From Kitasatospora viridis (lineage in GTDB: Bacteria > Actinomycetota > Actinomycetes > Streptomycetales > Streptomycetaceae): a stretch of DNA of 64,000 nt. A program made the translations under genes and the position numbers. Positions 42,419 to 51,139 of the stretch are shown here, piece after piece; within the stretch, counting starts at the first letter, position 1; each line of letters begins with the position of its first letter. The DNA lies in the NCBI RefSeq assembly GCF_007829815.1, contig NZ_VIWT01000009.1, positions 62,001 through 126,000 of the forward strand, read 5' to 3'. The notes below the pieces were generated by a model, which was given only the letters and a program-made list of their open reading frames with translations, did no database searches and was not told the DNA's origin.

Positions 42419-43816
42419 TCATGCGGTTGAGGCCAGGACGCCGAACAAGGCGTCCAGGGCCGCCGGGTAGGCGCGCTCGGAGGAGGCGGCGAAGCCGATC
42501 AGCAGGCCCTGGGGGCGGTCGGCGCGGGCGTGGTGGAGTTCGGTGAGGCCGCGCAAGGCGACGCCGGAGCGGGCGCATTCGGCGAGCAGGTGGTCTTCGG
42601 TGGGGCCGTCGGGTGGGAGGGTGACGAGGGTGTGCAGGCCGGCGGGTACGCCGTGGGCGGTGAGGCCGGGGTGGGCGGCCAGGCGGCCGAGGAGGAGTTC
42701 GCGGCGTCGGCGGTAGCGCAGGCGGGCGGCGCGGATGTGGCGGTCGTAGGCGTGCGTGGTGATCAGGTCGGCGAGGACGAGTTGGCCCAGGGTCTCGGTG
42801 TACAGGTCGGCTTGCTGCTTGGCCCGCAGCACCGGTTGCACCAGGTGGGGCGGTAGCACCAGCCAGGCCAGGCGCAGGGCGGGGCCGAGGGTCTTGGACG
42901 CGGTGCCGCAGTAGACGACCCGGTCGGGTGCGATGCCCTGGAGGGCGCCGACGGGCTGGCGGTCGTAGCGGTATTCGCCGTCGTAGTCGTCCTCGACGAT
43001 CAGGCCGCCGGTGGAGCGGGCCCAGGCGCAGAGCGTCTGACGGCGGGTCGGATGCAGCGGGACGCCGGTCGGGTACTGGTGCGAGGGGGTGAGGAAGGCC
43101 GCTCCCGTGCGCTGGGTCAGCTCGTCGGTGCGGGCGCCGTGGGCGTCGACGGGCAGGGCGAGGGTGGTGAGCCCGGAGCGCTGGACGACCTCGCGGAAGA
43201 GGTTGTGGCCCGGGTCCTCCACGGCCGCCGTGCGGGTGCCGGACGCGGCCAGTACGCCACCGAGCAGGCCCAGGCCCTGGTAGTAGCCGGAGGTGATCAC
43301 GATGCGGTCCGGCGTCGTGATCACGCCGCGGGTGCGGCCCAGGTAGTCGGCGAGGGCGGTGCGCAGCTCGATCCGGCCCTGGGGGTCTCCGCCGCCGAAG
43401 ACCTCGGGGCGGGCGTGGGTGAGCACGCGGCGGGTGGCGGCGAGCCAGGCCCGGGTGGGGAAGGCGCTGACGTCGGGCAGGCCGGGGCGAAGGTCGTGGC
43501 TGGGGGCGGTCGGCGCGGGCGCGGGGCGTGCGGGGGCCTGGGCCGCTTGCGGTAGGTCGGCCACTCTGGTGCCCGATCCCGGACGGGTGGTCAGCAGGCC
43601 CTCCTCGACCAGTTGGTCGTAGGCGGCGCTGACGGTGCCGCGGGAGAGTCCGAGCTCCTGGGCCAGGCCGCGGGTGGACGGCAGGAGGGTCCCGGCGGGC
43701 AGGCGACCCCCGCGGATCGCGGTTCGGAGTGCGGACTCCAGGCCGGAGCGCCGGCCGCCCCCGGGATCGGGGGAGATGTGCAGGTCGAGTCGGGAACTGG
43801 ACCAGGAATTCAGCAT
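42419..43816 (-). CDS. MocR/PdxR-type regulator (GntR wHTH fused to aminotransferase domain)
   Basis: 465 residues. The winged helix (LESALRTAIRGGRLPAGTLL, PSTRGLAQELGLSRGTVSAA) is joined by a Pro/Ala linker to a fold-type I aminotransferase domain (residues about 115-460). That domain includes SGYYQGLGLL, the Asp in IVEDDYDGEYRY and the PLP Lys in GTASKTLGPALRLAW. MocR proteins sense PLP or amino compounds. It diverges from a 6PGDH-like gene at 43885; the shared region contains the direct repeat TGGTCCG-G-TGGTCCG (about 43840-43855), the type of site MocR proteins use. A TAAGAT eight bases before the ATG suggests a leaderless start. Confidence 0.9.
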   Translation of the reverse strand: MLNSWSSSRLDLHISPDPGGGRRSGLESALRTAIRGGRLPAGTLLPSTRGLAQELGLSRGTVSAAYDQLVEEGLLTTRPGSGTRVADLPQAAQAPARPAPAPTAPSHDLRPGLPDVSAFPTRAWLAATRRVLTHARPEVFGGGDPQGRIELRTALADYLGRTRGVITTPDRIVITSGYYQGLGLLGGVLAASGTRTAAVEDPGHNLFREVVQRSGLTTLALPVDAHGARTDELTQRTGAAFLTPSHQYPTGVPLHPTRRQTLCAWARSTGGLIVEDDYDGEYRYDRQPVGALQGIAPDRVVYCGTASKTLGPALRLAWLVLPPHLVQPVLRAKQQADLYTETLGQLVLADLITTHAYDRHIRAARLRYRRRRELLLGRLAAHPGLTAHGVPAGLHTLVTLPPDGPTEDHLLAECARSGVALRGLTELHHARADRPQGLLIGFAASSERAYPAALDALFGVLASTA

Positions 43817-43884
43817 GGAACCGGATCTTATTTCTGGTCCGGTGGTCCGTTAGGTTCGGGGCCAAGAGTTTGCACGAAGGGGGC

Positions 43885-44796
43885 ATGAGTATGAAACGGG
43901 TCGCTGTCATCGGGCTCGGCGCGATGGGTGCGCCGATCGCCCGCCGGCTGCTGGGGCACGGTTGCGAGGTCACCGTCTGGAACCGCTCGCCGCAGCGGGC
44001 GGTGGCCCTGCGGGAGGCGGGCGCCGTGGTGGCGGAGAGCGCGGCGGACGCGGTGCGCGGGGCGGAGGCGGTGATCGTGATGGTCACGGACCCGCCGGCG
44101 CTGCTGGCGGTGACCGAGGGCGAGCACGGGATCGCCGCTGGGATCGGGCCGGGGGCGGTGGTCATCCAGATGTCGACGGTGTCGCCCGCGGCGGTGGCGC
44201 GGCTGGCGGATGCGCTGCCCGCCGGCACGGGACTGCTGGACGCCCCGGTGCTTGGCAGTGTGGCCGAGGCCGCGTCAGGAGCCCTGCGGATCCTGGTGGG
44301 TGGCCCGCCGGTGCTGGCCGAACGGTGTCTGCCCCTGCTGTCGCAGCTGGGTTCACCGCTGCACGTCGGGGAGTTGGGGGCCGGCACGGCGGCGAAGCTG
44401 GTCGCCAACAACGCGCTCTTCGGTGTGCTGGGCGTGCTGGGCGAGTCCCTCGCGCTGGGCGGGGCACTGGGGCTGTCGTGGGAGGTCCTGCACAAGGTGC
44501 TGGCCGTGACGCCGTTGGCGGCGCAGGCCGCGCGTCGACGCCCGGCGATCGAGGCCGACGAGTACCCGGCGCGCTTCGCGCTCGCCCTGGCCCGCAAGGA
44601 CGCCGACCTCGTCGCCGAGGTGGCGGGTGAGGTCGGCGCGGTTGGTGCGGCCGATGACGGCGGGCCCGGCCTCGGTCTGACCGCCGCGGCCCGGGACTGG
44701 CTCCGCGACGCCGAACGCGCGGGGCGCGCCGACCAGGACTACTCGGCCGTGCTGGCCCACATACTTCACGCTGTGAAGAAAGGGCCCCAGCAGTGA
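43885..44796 (+). CDS. 6-phosphogluconate/3-hydroxyisobutyrate-dehydrogenase-like protein
   Basis: 303 residues. N-terminal Rossmann motif VAVIGLGAMGAPIARRLLGH; QMSTVSPAAVARLA and LLDAPVLGSVAEAASGALRILVGG are the hydroxyacid-dehydrogenase signature; the catalytic Lys lies in GAGTAAKLVANNALFG. It probably oxidises a beta-hydroxyacid or acts as an imine reductase (the closely related group). AAGGGGG precedes ATG 43885. It is coupled to a phosphoesterase gene by a 4-base GTGA overlap and is divergent from the MocR gene that may control it. Confidence 0.88.
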   Translation: MSMKRVAVIGLGAMGAPIARRLLGHGCEVTVWNRSPQRAVALREAGAVVAESAADAVRGAEAVIVMVTDPPALLAVTEGEHGIAAGIGPGAVVIQMSTVSPAAVARLADALPAGTGLLDAPVLGSVAEAASGALRILVGGPPVLAERCLPLLSQLGSPLHVGELGAGTAAKLVANNALFGVLGVLGESLALGGALGLSWEVLHKVLAVTPLAAQAARRRPAIEADEYPARFALALARKDADLVAEVAGEVGAVGAADDGGPGLGLTAAARDWLRDAERAGRADQDYSAVLAHILHAVKKGPQQ

Positions 44797-45557
44797 TCGT
44801 GATCGCGCACCTCAGCGACACCCACATCGACGACGGGCAGCGCAGCTCCGACCGCACCCGGGCCGTCATGGACTACCTCGAAGACCTCCCCCATGACCTG
44901 GACGCGGTCCTGGTCACCGGTGACATCGCCGACCACGCCCGGCCCGCCGAGTACGAGCAGGCCCGCCGGCTGCTGACCTCCCGGCACCCGGTCCTGGTCT
45001 GCCCCGGCAACCACGACGAGCGCGCGGCGTTCCGGCAGTTCCTGCTGGGCCAGCCGGATGCAGAGGTACCGACCGCACCGGTCAACCAGGTGCACCGCAC
45101 CGCCGGCTTCGTCATCGCACTGTGCGACTCCTCGGTGCCGGGCAAGGACGAGGGCTTCCTGGAGGACGAGACCCTGGCATGGCTGGAGGACGTGCTGGCG
45201 CGGACCCCGGCCGAGGTGCCCGTGCTGGTCGGCTTCCACCACCCGCCGACCTCGCTGCACGCCCCGTTCGTCGACGGCATCCGCCAGTTCGGAGCGGAGC
45301 GGCTCACCGAGCTGACGAACCGTCACCCCAACCTCGTGGCCTTCCTGTGCGGGCACGCCCACACCGCCGCGGCGACCACCTTCGCCGGACGCCCGCTGCT
45401 GGTGGCGCCAGGGGTGGTCTCCACGATCCGGCTCCCCTGGGAGCGGTACGCGCACCCCGAGGACCACGTCCACCTCGACCAGCCGCCCGCCCTCGCCTTC
45501 CACGTGCTGGACGACGAGGGACGGCTGACCACCCACTACCGGTGCGTCACCGGCTGA
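44793..45557 (+). CDS. Metallophosphoesterase (CpdA-like)
   Basis: 254 residues with all five calcineurin-type metal motifs: HLSDTHID, LVTGDIADH, CPGNHDERA, GFHHPP and LCGHAHT. The arrangement fits class III cyclic nucleotide phosphodiesterases (CpdA/Rv0805 type) and related phosphohydrolases. GTG 44793 overlaps the stop of the preceding dehydrogenase gene. Its end overlaps the end of the convergent HEAT-like gene by 11 bases. Confidence 0.88.
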   Translation: MIVIAHLSDTHIDDGQRSSDRTRAVMDYLEDLPHDLDAVLVTGDIADHARPAEYEQARRLLTSRHPVLVCPGNHDERAAFRQFLLGQPDAEVPTAPVNQVHRTAGFVIALCDSSVPGKDEGFLEDETLAWLEDVLARTPAEVPVLVGFHHPPTSLHAPFVDGIRQFGAERLTELTNRHPNLVAFLCGHAHTAAATTFAGRPLLVAPGVVSTIRLPWERYAHPEDHVHLDQPPALAFHVLDDEGRLTTHYRCVTG

Positions 45558-45981
45558 TCCCCAGCCTCGCCAGGACCCGCCGCGCCTCGTCGCGGACACC
45601 GGCGTCGTCATCCTGCGCCGCCAGGTCGCGCAGCTGACGGGTCATCCGGTCCGCGCCGTCGGGCGTCAGCCAGTCGGGGTCGCCGTACAGCTCGGCGCTG
45701 ATCTCGTCCGCGGTCCAGGTCTCGACGGCCCGGCTGCGGGCCAGCAGCACGAGTCGGAGCCCGGCGGTGTCCTTGCGGGCGAGCAGGGCCACGGCCGTCT
45801 CCTGGGTGACGGCCGTGTCCAGGGGATCCAGGAGGAGGCGGCCGAGGACCTCGGCCACCTCGTCGAGCCGCTCCGCCGCGGCGAGTTGCCGCCCGGCGGC
45901 GGCGCGGACGGACCAGTCCGGCGAGTCGGCGCGCCGAACGGCAGCGCGCTGCTCGTGCTCGTCGGGCGGGGTCGCGCTCAC
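45547..45981 (-). CDS. HEAT-repeat-like helical protein
   Basis: 144 residues of alternating helices (SPDWSVRAAAGRQLAAAERL, DPLDTAVTQETAVALLARKD, DAGVRDEARRVLARLG), the pattern of HEAT-like immunity or adaptor proteins in Streptomyces. GTG 45981 overlaps the stop of the Cys-rich gene (GTGA), so the two are co-translated. Function unknown; a role as partner of the Cys-rich protein is inferred from coupling only. Confidence 0.7.
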   Translation of the reverse strand: MSATPPDEHEQRAAVRRADSPDWSVRAAAGRQLAAAERLDEVAEVLGRLLLDPLDTAVTQETAVALLARKDTAGLRLVLLARSRAVETWTADEISAELYGDPDWLTPDGADRMTRQLRDLAAQDDDAGVRDEARRVLARLGISR

Positions 45982-46469
45982 GGGGCGGGAGCGGCGCGGA
46001 CCGCGTCGGGCAGCAGGTGCAGCTCGTAGGGCGTGAAGCAGTCCGACATCACGCTGCCGACCACGACGCCGCACCGGCAGGCCTGATTGGGCGGGCCGTC
46101 GCCGGGGGCGCCGCAGCAGCCGGGCGGCCCGTCCGGTGTCGCGTGCCAGGTGAGGTCGGGCGCGTCCTCGGGGTGCAGCACGAAGGTGTTCCGCGGACCG
46201 GCCGAGATGACTATCACTCCGTCAACATCGCTGGTGCACGGGCCGCCGGGGTAGGCGGGCGGAAAGCCGTCCTGGTCCGGCGCCGGCACGAACGGCGGCC
46301 CGTGCGGCTCCGGATCGACGGCGTAACCACCCCGGGGCACGGTGGGCGGGGCCTGCCGCCGACCGTCGACGAGCACGCCGTCGAACACGTGTCGCGGGGG
46401 AACGGCCGGGAGGAGCTGAAGCGTGCCGGTGAGGGCGGCACCGCAGGCGGAACAGTGGAAGATCGTCAT
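45978..46469 (-). CDS. Cys-rich protein, paralog of the gene at 40599
   Basis: 163 residues; AGGTGG precedes ATG 46469. FHCSACGAALTG, TVPRGGYAVDPEPHGPPFV, YPGGPC, VISAGPRNTFVLHPEDAPDL, GCCGAPGDGPPNQACRCG and SDCFTPYELHLLPD align block by block with the protein at 40599. Conserved cysteines suggest zinc or another metal. Here it is coupled to a HEAT-like gene, a context absent at the other copy. Confidence 0.75.
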   Translation of the reverse strand: MTIFHCSACGAALTGTLQLLPAVPPRHVFDGVLVDGRRQAPPTVPRGGYAVDPEPHGPPFVPAPDQDGFPPAYPGGPCTSDVDGVIVISAGPRNTFVLHPEDAPDLTWHATPDGPPGCCGAPGDGPPNQACRCGVVVGSVMSDCFTPYELHLLPDAVRAAPAP

Positions 46470-46547
46470 CGCCACCTGTCTACCGTGTCGGCCCCCGCGC
46501 CACAACGTGATTCCCGCGCGACCGGCGCGGGTGCGGCCGCAGGCCCG

Positions 46548-47195
46548 CTACTCCTCCCGCAGGGCGGCGTCCAGGCCGGAGGACAGCAGGGCGAAGGCGC
46601 GGTCGGCGTCGGCGAGGGCCTGGGGGAGCGAATCGGCGGCGGACCGGCCGGTGCTGATGCGGTGCCAGTTGGCGCGGCCGAGTTCGTGGCGGGTGGCGAT
46701 CATGTGGGTGGCGGCGAGGCGCGCGGTGAGGGGGTCGGTGGCGAGCGGGTCGGCGGTGAGTGCCTCGGCGAGCAGGGTGATCTCGCGCTCGGTGTAGTGG
46801 GTCAGCCGGCTCTGCAGGCTCGGGGTGCCGTAGAGCAGGTGCTGCACGTCGATCACCGAGGGGTGGTCGTTGAGGCCGGTGATCGGGTCGAACGCGGCGA
46901 GCGCCGCGCGGAAGTGACGGTGCAGCGCCTGCACCGGACCCTCGCCGGCGGCGCGCTCGCGGACGATCCGCGCGGCCTCGTCCTGGTGGTCGGCGAAGCG
47001 GTCGAGGACCAGGTCCTCCTTGCTCGGGTAGTAGCGGAACAGGGTCGGCTTGGAGACGTCGGCGGCCGCGGCCACCTCGGCGACCGACACTGCGTCGAAG
47101 CCGCGTTCGAGGAAGAGCCGGAGTGCGACCTCGGCGAGCTGGTCGCGGGTGCGCTGCTTCTTGGCGTCCCGGAGTCCGGGGGTGCTCTCGTCCAT
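46548..47195 (-). CDS. TetR-family regulator
   Basis: 215 residues. HTH: LAEVALRLFLERGFDAVSVAEVAAAADVSKPTLFRYYPSKEDLVL (residues about 20-65), then a helical ligand-binding domain. No Shine-Dalgarno sequence; a promoter with -10 TACTCT ends seven bases before the ATG, predicting a leaderless mRNA. Divergent from the FAD monooxygenase at 47280; the shared region holds GTTAC-N12-GTAAC. It probably represses both genes. Confidence 0.9.
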   Translation of the reverse strand: MDESTPGLRDAKKQRTRDQLAEVALRLFLERGFDAVSVAEVAAAADVSKPTLFRYYPSKEDLVLDRFADHQDEAARIVRERAAGEGPVQALHRHFRAALAAFDPITGLNDHPSVIDVQHLLYGTPSLQSRLTHYTEREITLLAEALTADPLATDPLTARLAATHMIATRHELGRANWHRISTGRSAADSLPQALADADRAFALLSSGLDAALREE

Positions 47196-47202
47196 GGCAC
47201 CG

Positions 47203-47239
47203 AGAGTAGCACTTCGCGTTACCAGGTCAATGATGTAAC
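47203..47239. promoter_or_regulatory. tetR promoter and GTTAC-N12-GTAAC inverted repeat
   Basis: On the minus strand TTGACC (47225-47230), 16-bp spacer, TACTCT (47203-47208). The inverted repeat GTTAC (47218-47222) and GTAAC (47235-47239) brackets the -35, so a bound dimer would block both directions. Confidence 0.55.
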
Positions 47240-47279
47240 TTGGTTGTGTTTTGCTTCGGGCTCGACTTCACTGGACGCC

Positions 47280-48803
47280 ATGCGATCGAACCCAACCGAC
47301 AGCACAACGACGACCGCCACCGAGGTACTGATCGTCGGCGCCGGTCCGACCGGCCTGACCCTGGCCTGCGAACTCGCCCGCTGGGGCGTCGCGGTACGAC
47401 TGATCGAACGGCGTGCGGCGCACCACGGCGAGTCCCGCGGCAAGACCCTGCAACCCCGCAGCATGGAGGTGCTGCACGACCTGGGCCTGGCCGACCGGGT
47501 GCTGGCCGAGGGGCAGTCCCACCTGGTCTACCGGAAGTACTTCGAAGGCGCGCACGCCGCCGACAGCGAACCGTTCGCCGAGCGCCGCCCCACCCCGGAG
47601 GAGCCCTACGACAGCACCGTCTTCCTCGGCCAGGCCCGACTGGAGCAGCTCCTCCGGGACCGCCTCGCCGACCACGGCGGTACCGTCGAACTCGGTGCCG
47701 AGCTGGCCGGGTTCACCCAGGACGCGGACGGCGTCACCGCCCGCCTCGCCGACGGCCGCACCATCCGCGCCACCCACCTGGTCGGCTGCGACGGCGGCCG
47801 CAGCACCGTGCGCCGCGCCCTCGGCCTGGCCTTCGAGGGCCGCGGCGAGGAGGAGCAGGCGATGGTCTGCGGCGACGTCGAGGCACCCGGGCTGAGCCGC
47901 GACGTCTGGCACCAGTGGTTCGGCCCGGACGGCGGCCTGATGCTCTGGCCGGTTCCCGGCACCGACAGCTTCCAGCTCCAGGCCGCCCCGGAACGCGACC
48001 CCGACGGCCACCCGCTGCCGCCCTCGCTCGCGGGCTTCCAGCGCCAGTTCGACCGCTACGCCCGCCTGTCCGGCATCCGGCTGGCCAACCCGACCTGGCT
48101 CTCCACCTGGCGCGTCAACGTCCGGATGACGAACCGGCTGCGGGTCGGCCGGGTGCTGCTGGCCGGCGACGCGGCGCACGTGCACCCGATCGCCGGCGGC
48201 CTGGGCCTGAACACCGGCGTCCAGGACGCCTTCAACCTCGGCTGGAAGCTCGCCCTGACGATCCGTCACCAGGCCGGCCCGGCGCTCCTGGACAGCTACG
48301 AACAGGAGCGGCTGCCGGTCGCCGCGGACACCCTGCGGATCACCAGCGAGGGCCTCGCGCGCTCGGTGGCCGCCGTCCGCCGGCCCGGCAACGGCGTGGA
48401 GACCGCGCTCGCCCCGCCAGTCGGCCTGCACTACCGCTGGAGCCCACTCGCGGCGGGCCGCGCCGACGGCCCGCTCGCCCCGGGCGACCGCGCACCGGAC
48501 GGCCGCTGCCGCGACCTCCTCTGCCGTGAGGTGCGGCTCTTCGACCTCTTCGCCGGCCCGCACTTCACCCTGCTGTCCTTCGGCTGCCCGCCCCCGCCGC
48601 TCGGCCCGCACACGCCCGTCGTCGACACCCACGCCCTGACCGCCCCCGCGCCGCGCGCCTACGGGTTGGGCGAGCGGGGCGGCCTGGTGTTGGTGCGCCC
48701 CGACAACCACGTGGCGCTCCTGGCCGAGGCCGCTGACGGGGAGTCGGTGCGGGCGTACCTGGACGGGCTGCTGGGCCATCAGGAGGAGGCTGGACGTACG
48801 TGA
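47280..48803 (+). CDS. FAD-dependent monooxygenase (aromatic hydroxylase type)
   Basis: 507 residues. FAD motif TEVLIVGAGPTGLTLACELA, GGRSTVRRALGLAF (DG region) and RVLLAGDAAHVHPIAGGLGLNTGVQDAFNLGWKLA, followed by a C-terminal domain of thioredoxin-like fold (residues about 400-505). It belongs to the same broad class as the enzyme at 30183 but is clearly distinct. The frame is open far upstream; ATG 47280 is chosen because the FAD fold starts 15 residues later and the TetR operator lies before it. Only a weak GGAC precedes the start. Substrate unknown. Confidence 0.88.
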   Translation: MRSNPTDSTTTTATEVLIVGAGPTGLTLACELARWGVAVRLIERRAAHHGESRGKTLQPRSMEVLHDLGLADRVLAEGQSHLVYRKYFEGAHAADSEPFAERRPTPEEPYDSTVFLGQARLEQLLRDRLADHGGTVELGAELAGFTQDADGVTARLADGRTIRATHLVGCDGGRSTVRRALGLAFEGRGEEEQAMVCGDVEAPGLSRDVWHQWFGPDGGLMLWPVPGTDSFQLQAAPERDPDGHPLPPSLAGFQRQFDRYARLSGIRLANPTWLSTWRVNVRMTNRLRVGRVLLAGDAAHVHPIAGGLGLNTGVQDAFNLGWKLALTIRHQAGPALLDSYEQERLPVAADTLRITSEGLARSVAAVRRPGNGVETALAPPVGLHYRWSPLAAGRADGPLAPGDRAPDGRCRDLLCREVRLFDLFAGPHFTLLSFGCPPPPLGPHTPVVDTHALTAPAPRAYGLGERGGLVLVRPDNHVALLAEAADGESVRAYLDGLLGHQEEAGRT

Positions 48804-48995
48804 CAGTTGACAGCCGGGACGCGGTCCCGAACCCTGACGGAACCCACGAGGGGATCATGGTTGGCGCCGCTGGCATTCCTCCCGAAAGGGCGACCGTCAG
48901 CGGGATCTTCGACGATCTTCGACGGAACCGCTGACTTACTGTCACCTGTCCACTGAGGATGAGGCGTTCGCGAGGACGAAGGCGGGGAGGATCGG

Positions 48996-49520
48996 GTGGA
49001 CCTTTTGAACAGCGGGATCACGGCTCTGGTCACGCTCTTGGCTGTGATGCTGGGCGGGTGGCTGTCGACGAGGGCGCAGGACCGGCTCTGGAGGCGCGAC
49101 CACGCACGCCAATGGAGGGACATTCGGCTCGCTACGTACCGTGACTTCCTGACCGCCTTCCGCGAGTACATAGCCTTCATGCGGGAGCCCACCGCCAGCA
49201 TCACGACCGCTCCGCACCCGAGGAAGGCCGGGGTGTCGATGCCGTTCTTCGATGAGGCGGGCCGGCCCTACGTGGAGCGGCTGGAGGCTGCGAAGACGGC
49301 TGCGAGGCTGGTGTCGGAATGGCCGCAGACCGTGAACGCGCTCGACGCTCTTGTCGCCGAGGCGCGCACGATCGCGTCGGCGCGGGCCACTCACGGCGCG
49401 AGTGACGTTCCCGCCGAGGCGTTCGAGGCTCTGTGGGCCGCCGAACGGCAGTTCCTCGCGCAGGCCCGGCGGGAACTGGGGCTGCCGGCGATGGCGAAGG
49501 GGGAGTCGGGTTGGGCGTAG
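48996..49520 (+). CDS. Membrane-anchored protein of unknown function
   Basis: 174 residues from GTG with GGGGAGG upstream. One N-terminal helix (LNSGITALVTLLAVMLGGWL) is followed by a basic stretch and a predicted helical, coiled-coil-like cytoplasmic domain (RDIRLATYRDFLTAFREYIA ... LEAAKTAARLVSEWPQTVNA). Similar short anchor-plus-coil proteins occur widely in Streptomyces without assigned function. Its stop is 3 bases from the stop of the convergent beta-propeller gene. Confidence 0.7.
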   Translation: MDLLNSGITALVTLLAVMLGGWLSTRAQDRLWRRDHARQWRDIRLATYRDFLTAFREYIAFMREPTASITTAPHPRKAGVSMPFFDEAGRPYVERLEAAKTAARLVSEWPQTVNALDALVAEARTIASARATHGASDVPAEAFEALWAAERQFLAQARRELGLPAMAKGESGWA

Positions 49521-49523
49521 TAC

Positions 49524-50588
49524 TCACAGGCGCGCTACGGGGTGTGGCCTCGGCTGTGCAGTGGCACCGGCACGGGACCACCGCCTGAGGGTCCCGTCCC
49601 GGTCGTCGTACGTCAGCCAGCTGCCGTCGCCGAGCGGGCGGACGTAGCCGTCGACCGGGCCGTCGGGGTAGCGCACGGGGCCGAGGATCCGCAGGGTCCG
49701 GGCGTCGAGGAGCCAGTGGCGCGGCTCGTCGTGGTCCTGGTCGGCCTCGGTGGTGGAGGCGATCACGGTGTCGGCGTCGACGAAGCCGCAGGCGTAGTCC
49801 CAGGCCTCCTCGGGGGTGGCCGTGGCGAGGGTGGTGCCGTCCAGGGCGTGCAGTCGTAGGTCGGCGCCGTAGTGTTCGACCGTCAGGAAGCCGGGGTGTG
49901 CGGGGTGGACGTCGCCGAGGATGCGGTCCTCGGTGGCGTTCAGGTCCCAGCTGGTCAGCTGTTCGCCGTCCCAGCGGGCCCAGTAGGTCATGATGCCGTC
50001 CTGGCCCATGCCGACGCACAGGCCCACGTGCACGCCGTCCGGGTGGGAGAGCTGGTGCGAGCCGGAGGCGGCGCTCTCCAGTGGGAGCCGGGCGAGTTCG
50101 GTGCCGTCGCGGGCGTCCAGGACCACCCAGAGCTCCTCCTCCTCGCCCAGCACGTGGGCCCAGACCAGGCGGCCGTCGTCCGAGACCCGGCAGGAGCCGT
50201 GCTCGCTGCCCCGGCAGACCTCCTGGTCGTCGCCGCTGTGCGGGTGGCCGAGCGCGGGGCCCCAACAGGCGTGCCGGTACTCCCAGAGCGTGCGGCCGTC
50301 CGCGTCCACGGCCCGCACCGCGCGCTGCCCGGCGAAGACCGCGAACCGGCCGTCGGGGCTGACGGAGTGCACGCCCCAGGCCCAACCCGGCCACGGCAGG
50401 GGGAAGACGACGGCCGGCGCCGCGTTCTGCGCGAAGAGGTCCGCCAGCTGGTAGACCGCCAGCCCGTCCCCGCGGCGCAGCAGCGCCCGCCGCGCTCCGG
50501 CCCGGCGGGCCTCGAACGCGAACCCGTTGACCAGTGCGTCGCCGCCCGGCAGTTCCACCGAGTCGCGCAGTTGTGCGGTGATCGACAT
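49524..50588 (-). CDS. Beta-propeller-like (WD40/PQQ-type) protein
   Basis: 354 residues containing repeated blade-like units: VSPDGRFAVFAGQRAVRAVD then DGRTLWEYR, VSDDGRLVWAHVLGEEEELW, LDARDGTELARLPL, LRLHALDGTTLATATPEE and LDARTLRILGPVRY. No signal peptide. Each unit alternates short beta strands with a turn, consistent with a cytoplasmic propeller used for protein binding. Function unknown. Confidence 0.7.
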   Translation of the reverse strand: MSITAQLRDSVELPGGDALVNGFAFEARRAGARRALLRRGDGLAVYQLADLFAQNAAPAVVFPLPWPGWAWGVHSVSPDGRFAVFAGQRAVRAVDADGRTLWEYRHACWGPALGHPHSGDDQEVCRGSEHGSCRVSDDGRLVWAHVLGEEEELWVVLDARDGTELARLPLESAASGSHQLSHPDGVHVGLCVGMGQDGIMTYWARWDGEQLTSWDLNATEDRILGDVHPAHPGFLTVEHYGADLRLHALDGTTLATATPEEAWDYACGFVDADTVIASTTEADQDHDEPRHWLLDARTLRILGPVRYPDGPVDGYVRPLGDGSWLTYDDRDGTLRRWSRAGATAQPRPHPVARL

Positions 50589-50622
50589 ACCGGGACGGTA
50601 CCGCCCGGGTCCGTCAGGCCGG

Positions 50623-51042
50623 CTACTGGTCGGCCTCGATCTGGTGGTCCGCCCAGACGTAGCCGACCGGGAGCAGGTCGGCGATCGGGACGGCCCGGAT
50701 GTCCTCGCCGGCGCCGACGATGACGCGGATGGTGGGGAAGTAGTCGAGCAGGACCTGGCGGCAGCGGCCGCACGGGGGGACGACGCCGCGTTCGCGGTCG
50801 CCCACGGCGACGATGGTGTCGAGCTCGTAGGCGCCTTGGGCGGCGGCGGTGCCGATGACGACCAGTTCGGCGCAGGGGCCGCCGGTGAAGTGGTAGGCGT
50901 TCACGGCGGTGACGATCCGTCCGTCCCGGGCGCGGGCGGCGGCGGCCATCGTGTGGTTGTCGCCCCGGCAGCGGGTGCGGGCGACCTCGGCGGCGGCCTC
51001 GACGAGCTCGTGGTCGACGTCGGGGTGGGGGTGACTGGTCAT
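50623..51042 (-). CDS. Cytidine deaminase-fold enzyme, blasticidin-deaminase-like
   Basis: 139 residues. The zinc site is complete: catalytic Glu and first Cys in PCAELVVIG, and PPCGRCRQVLLDY giving the other two Cys. The N-terminal HTMAAAARARDGRIVTAVNA and YHFTGGPCAE wording is closer to blasticidin-S-deaminase-type proteins than to housekeeping CDA. GAAGG precedes ATG 51042. It deaminates a cytosine-containing nucleoside; drug resistance or pyrimidine salvage are both possible. Confidence 0.85.
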   Translation of the reverse strand: MTSHPHPDVDHELVEAAAEVARTRCRGDNHTMAAAARARDGRIVTAVNAYHFTGGPCAELVVIGTAAAQGAYELDTIVAVGDRERGVVPPCGRCRQVLLDYFPTIRVIVGAGEDIRAVPIADLLPVGYVWADHQIEADQ

Positions 51043-51139
51043 CGGTTCGGCCTTCGTTCGTACGGGAGTGATCATTCTGCCCGGAACGCGGGCGGCGGTG
51101 CTACCGAAATCGGGCGGCGGGCGGACCTACCATGGCGGG

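Noticed and set aside
46017..47279. N-terminal extension of the monooxygenase at 47280 to give a 928-residue protein
   Set aside because: The extension is Gly/Val shadow sequence across the tetR gene and its operator.
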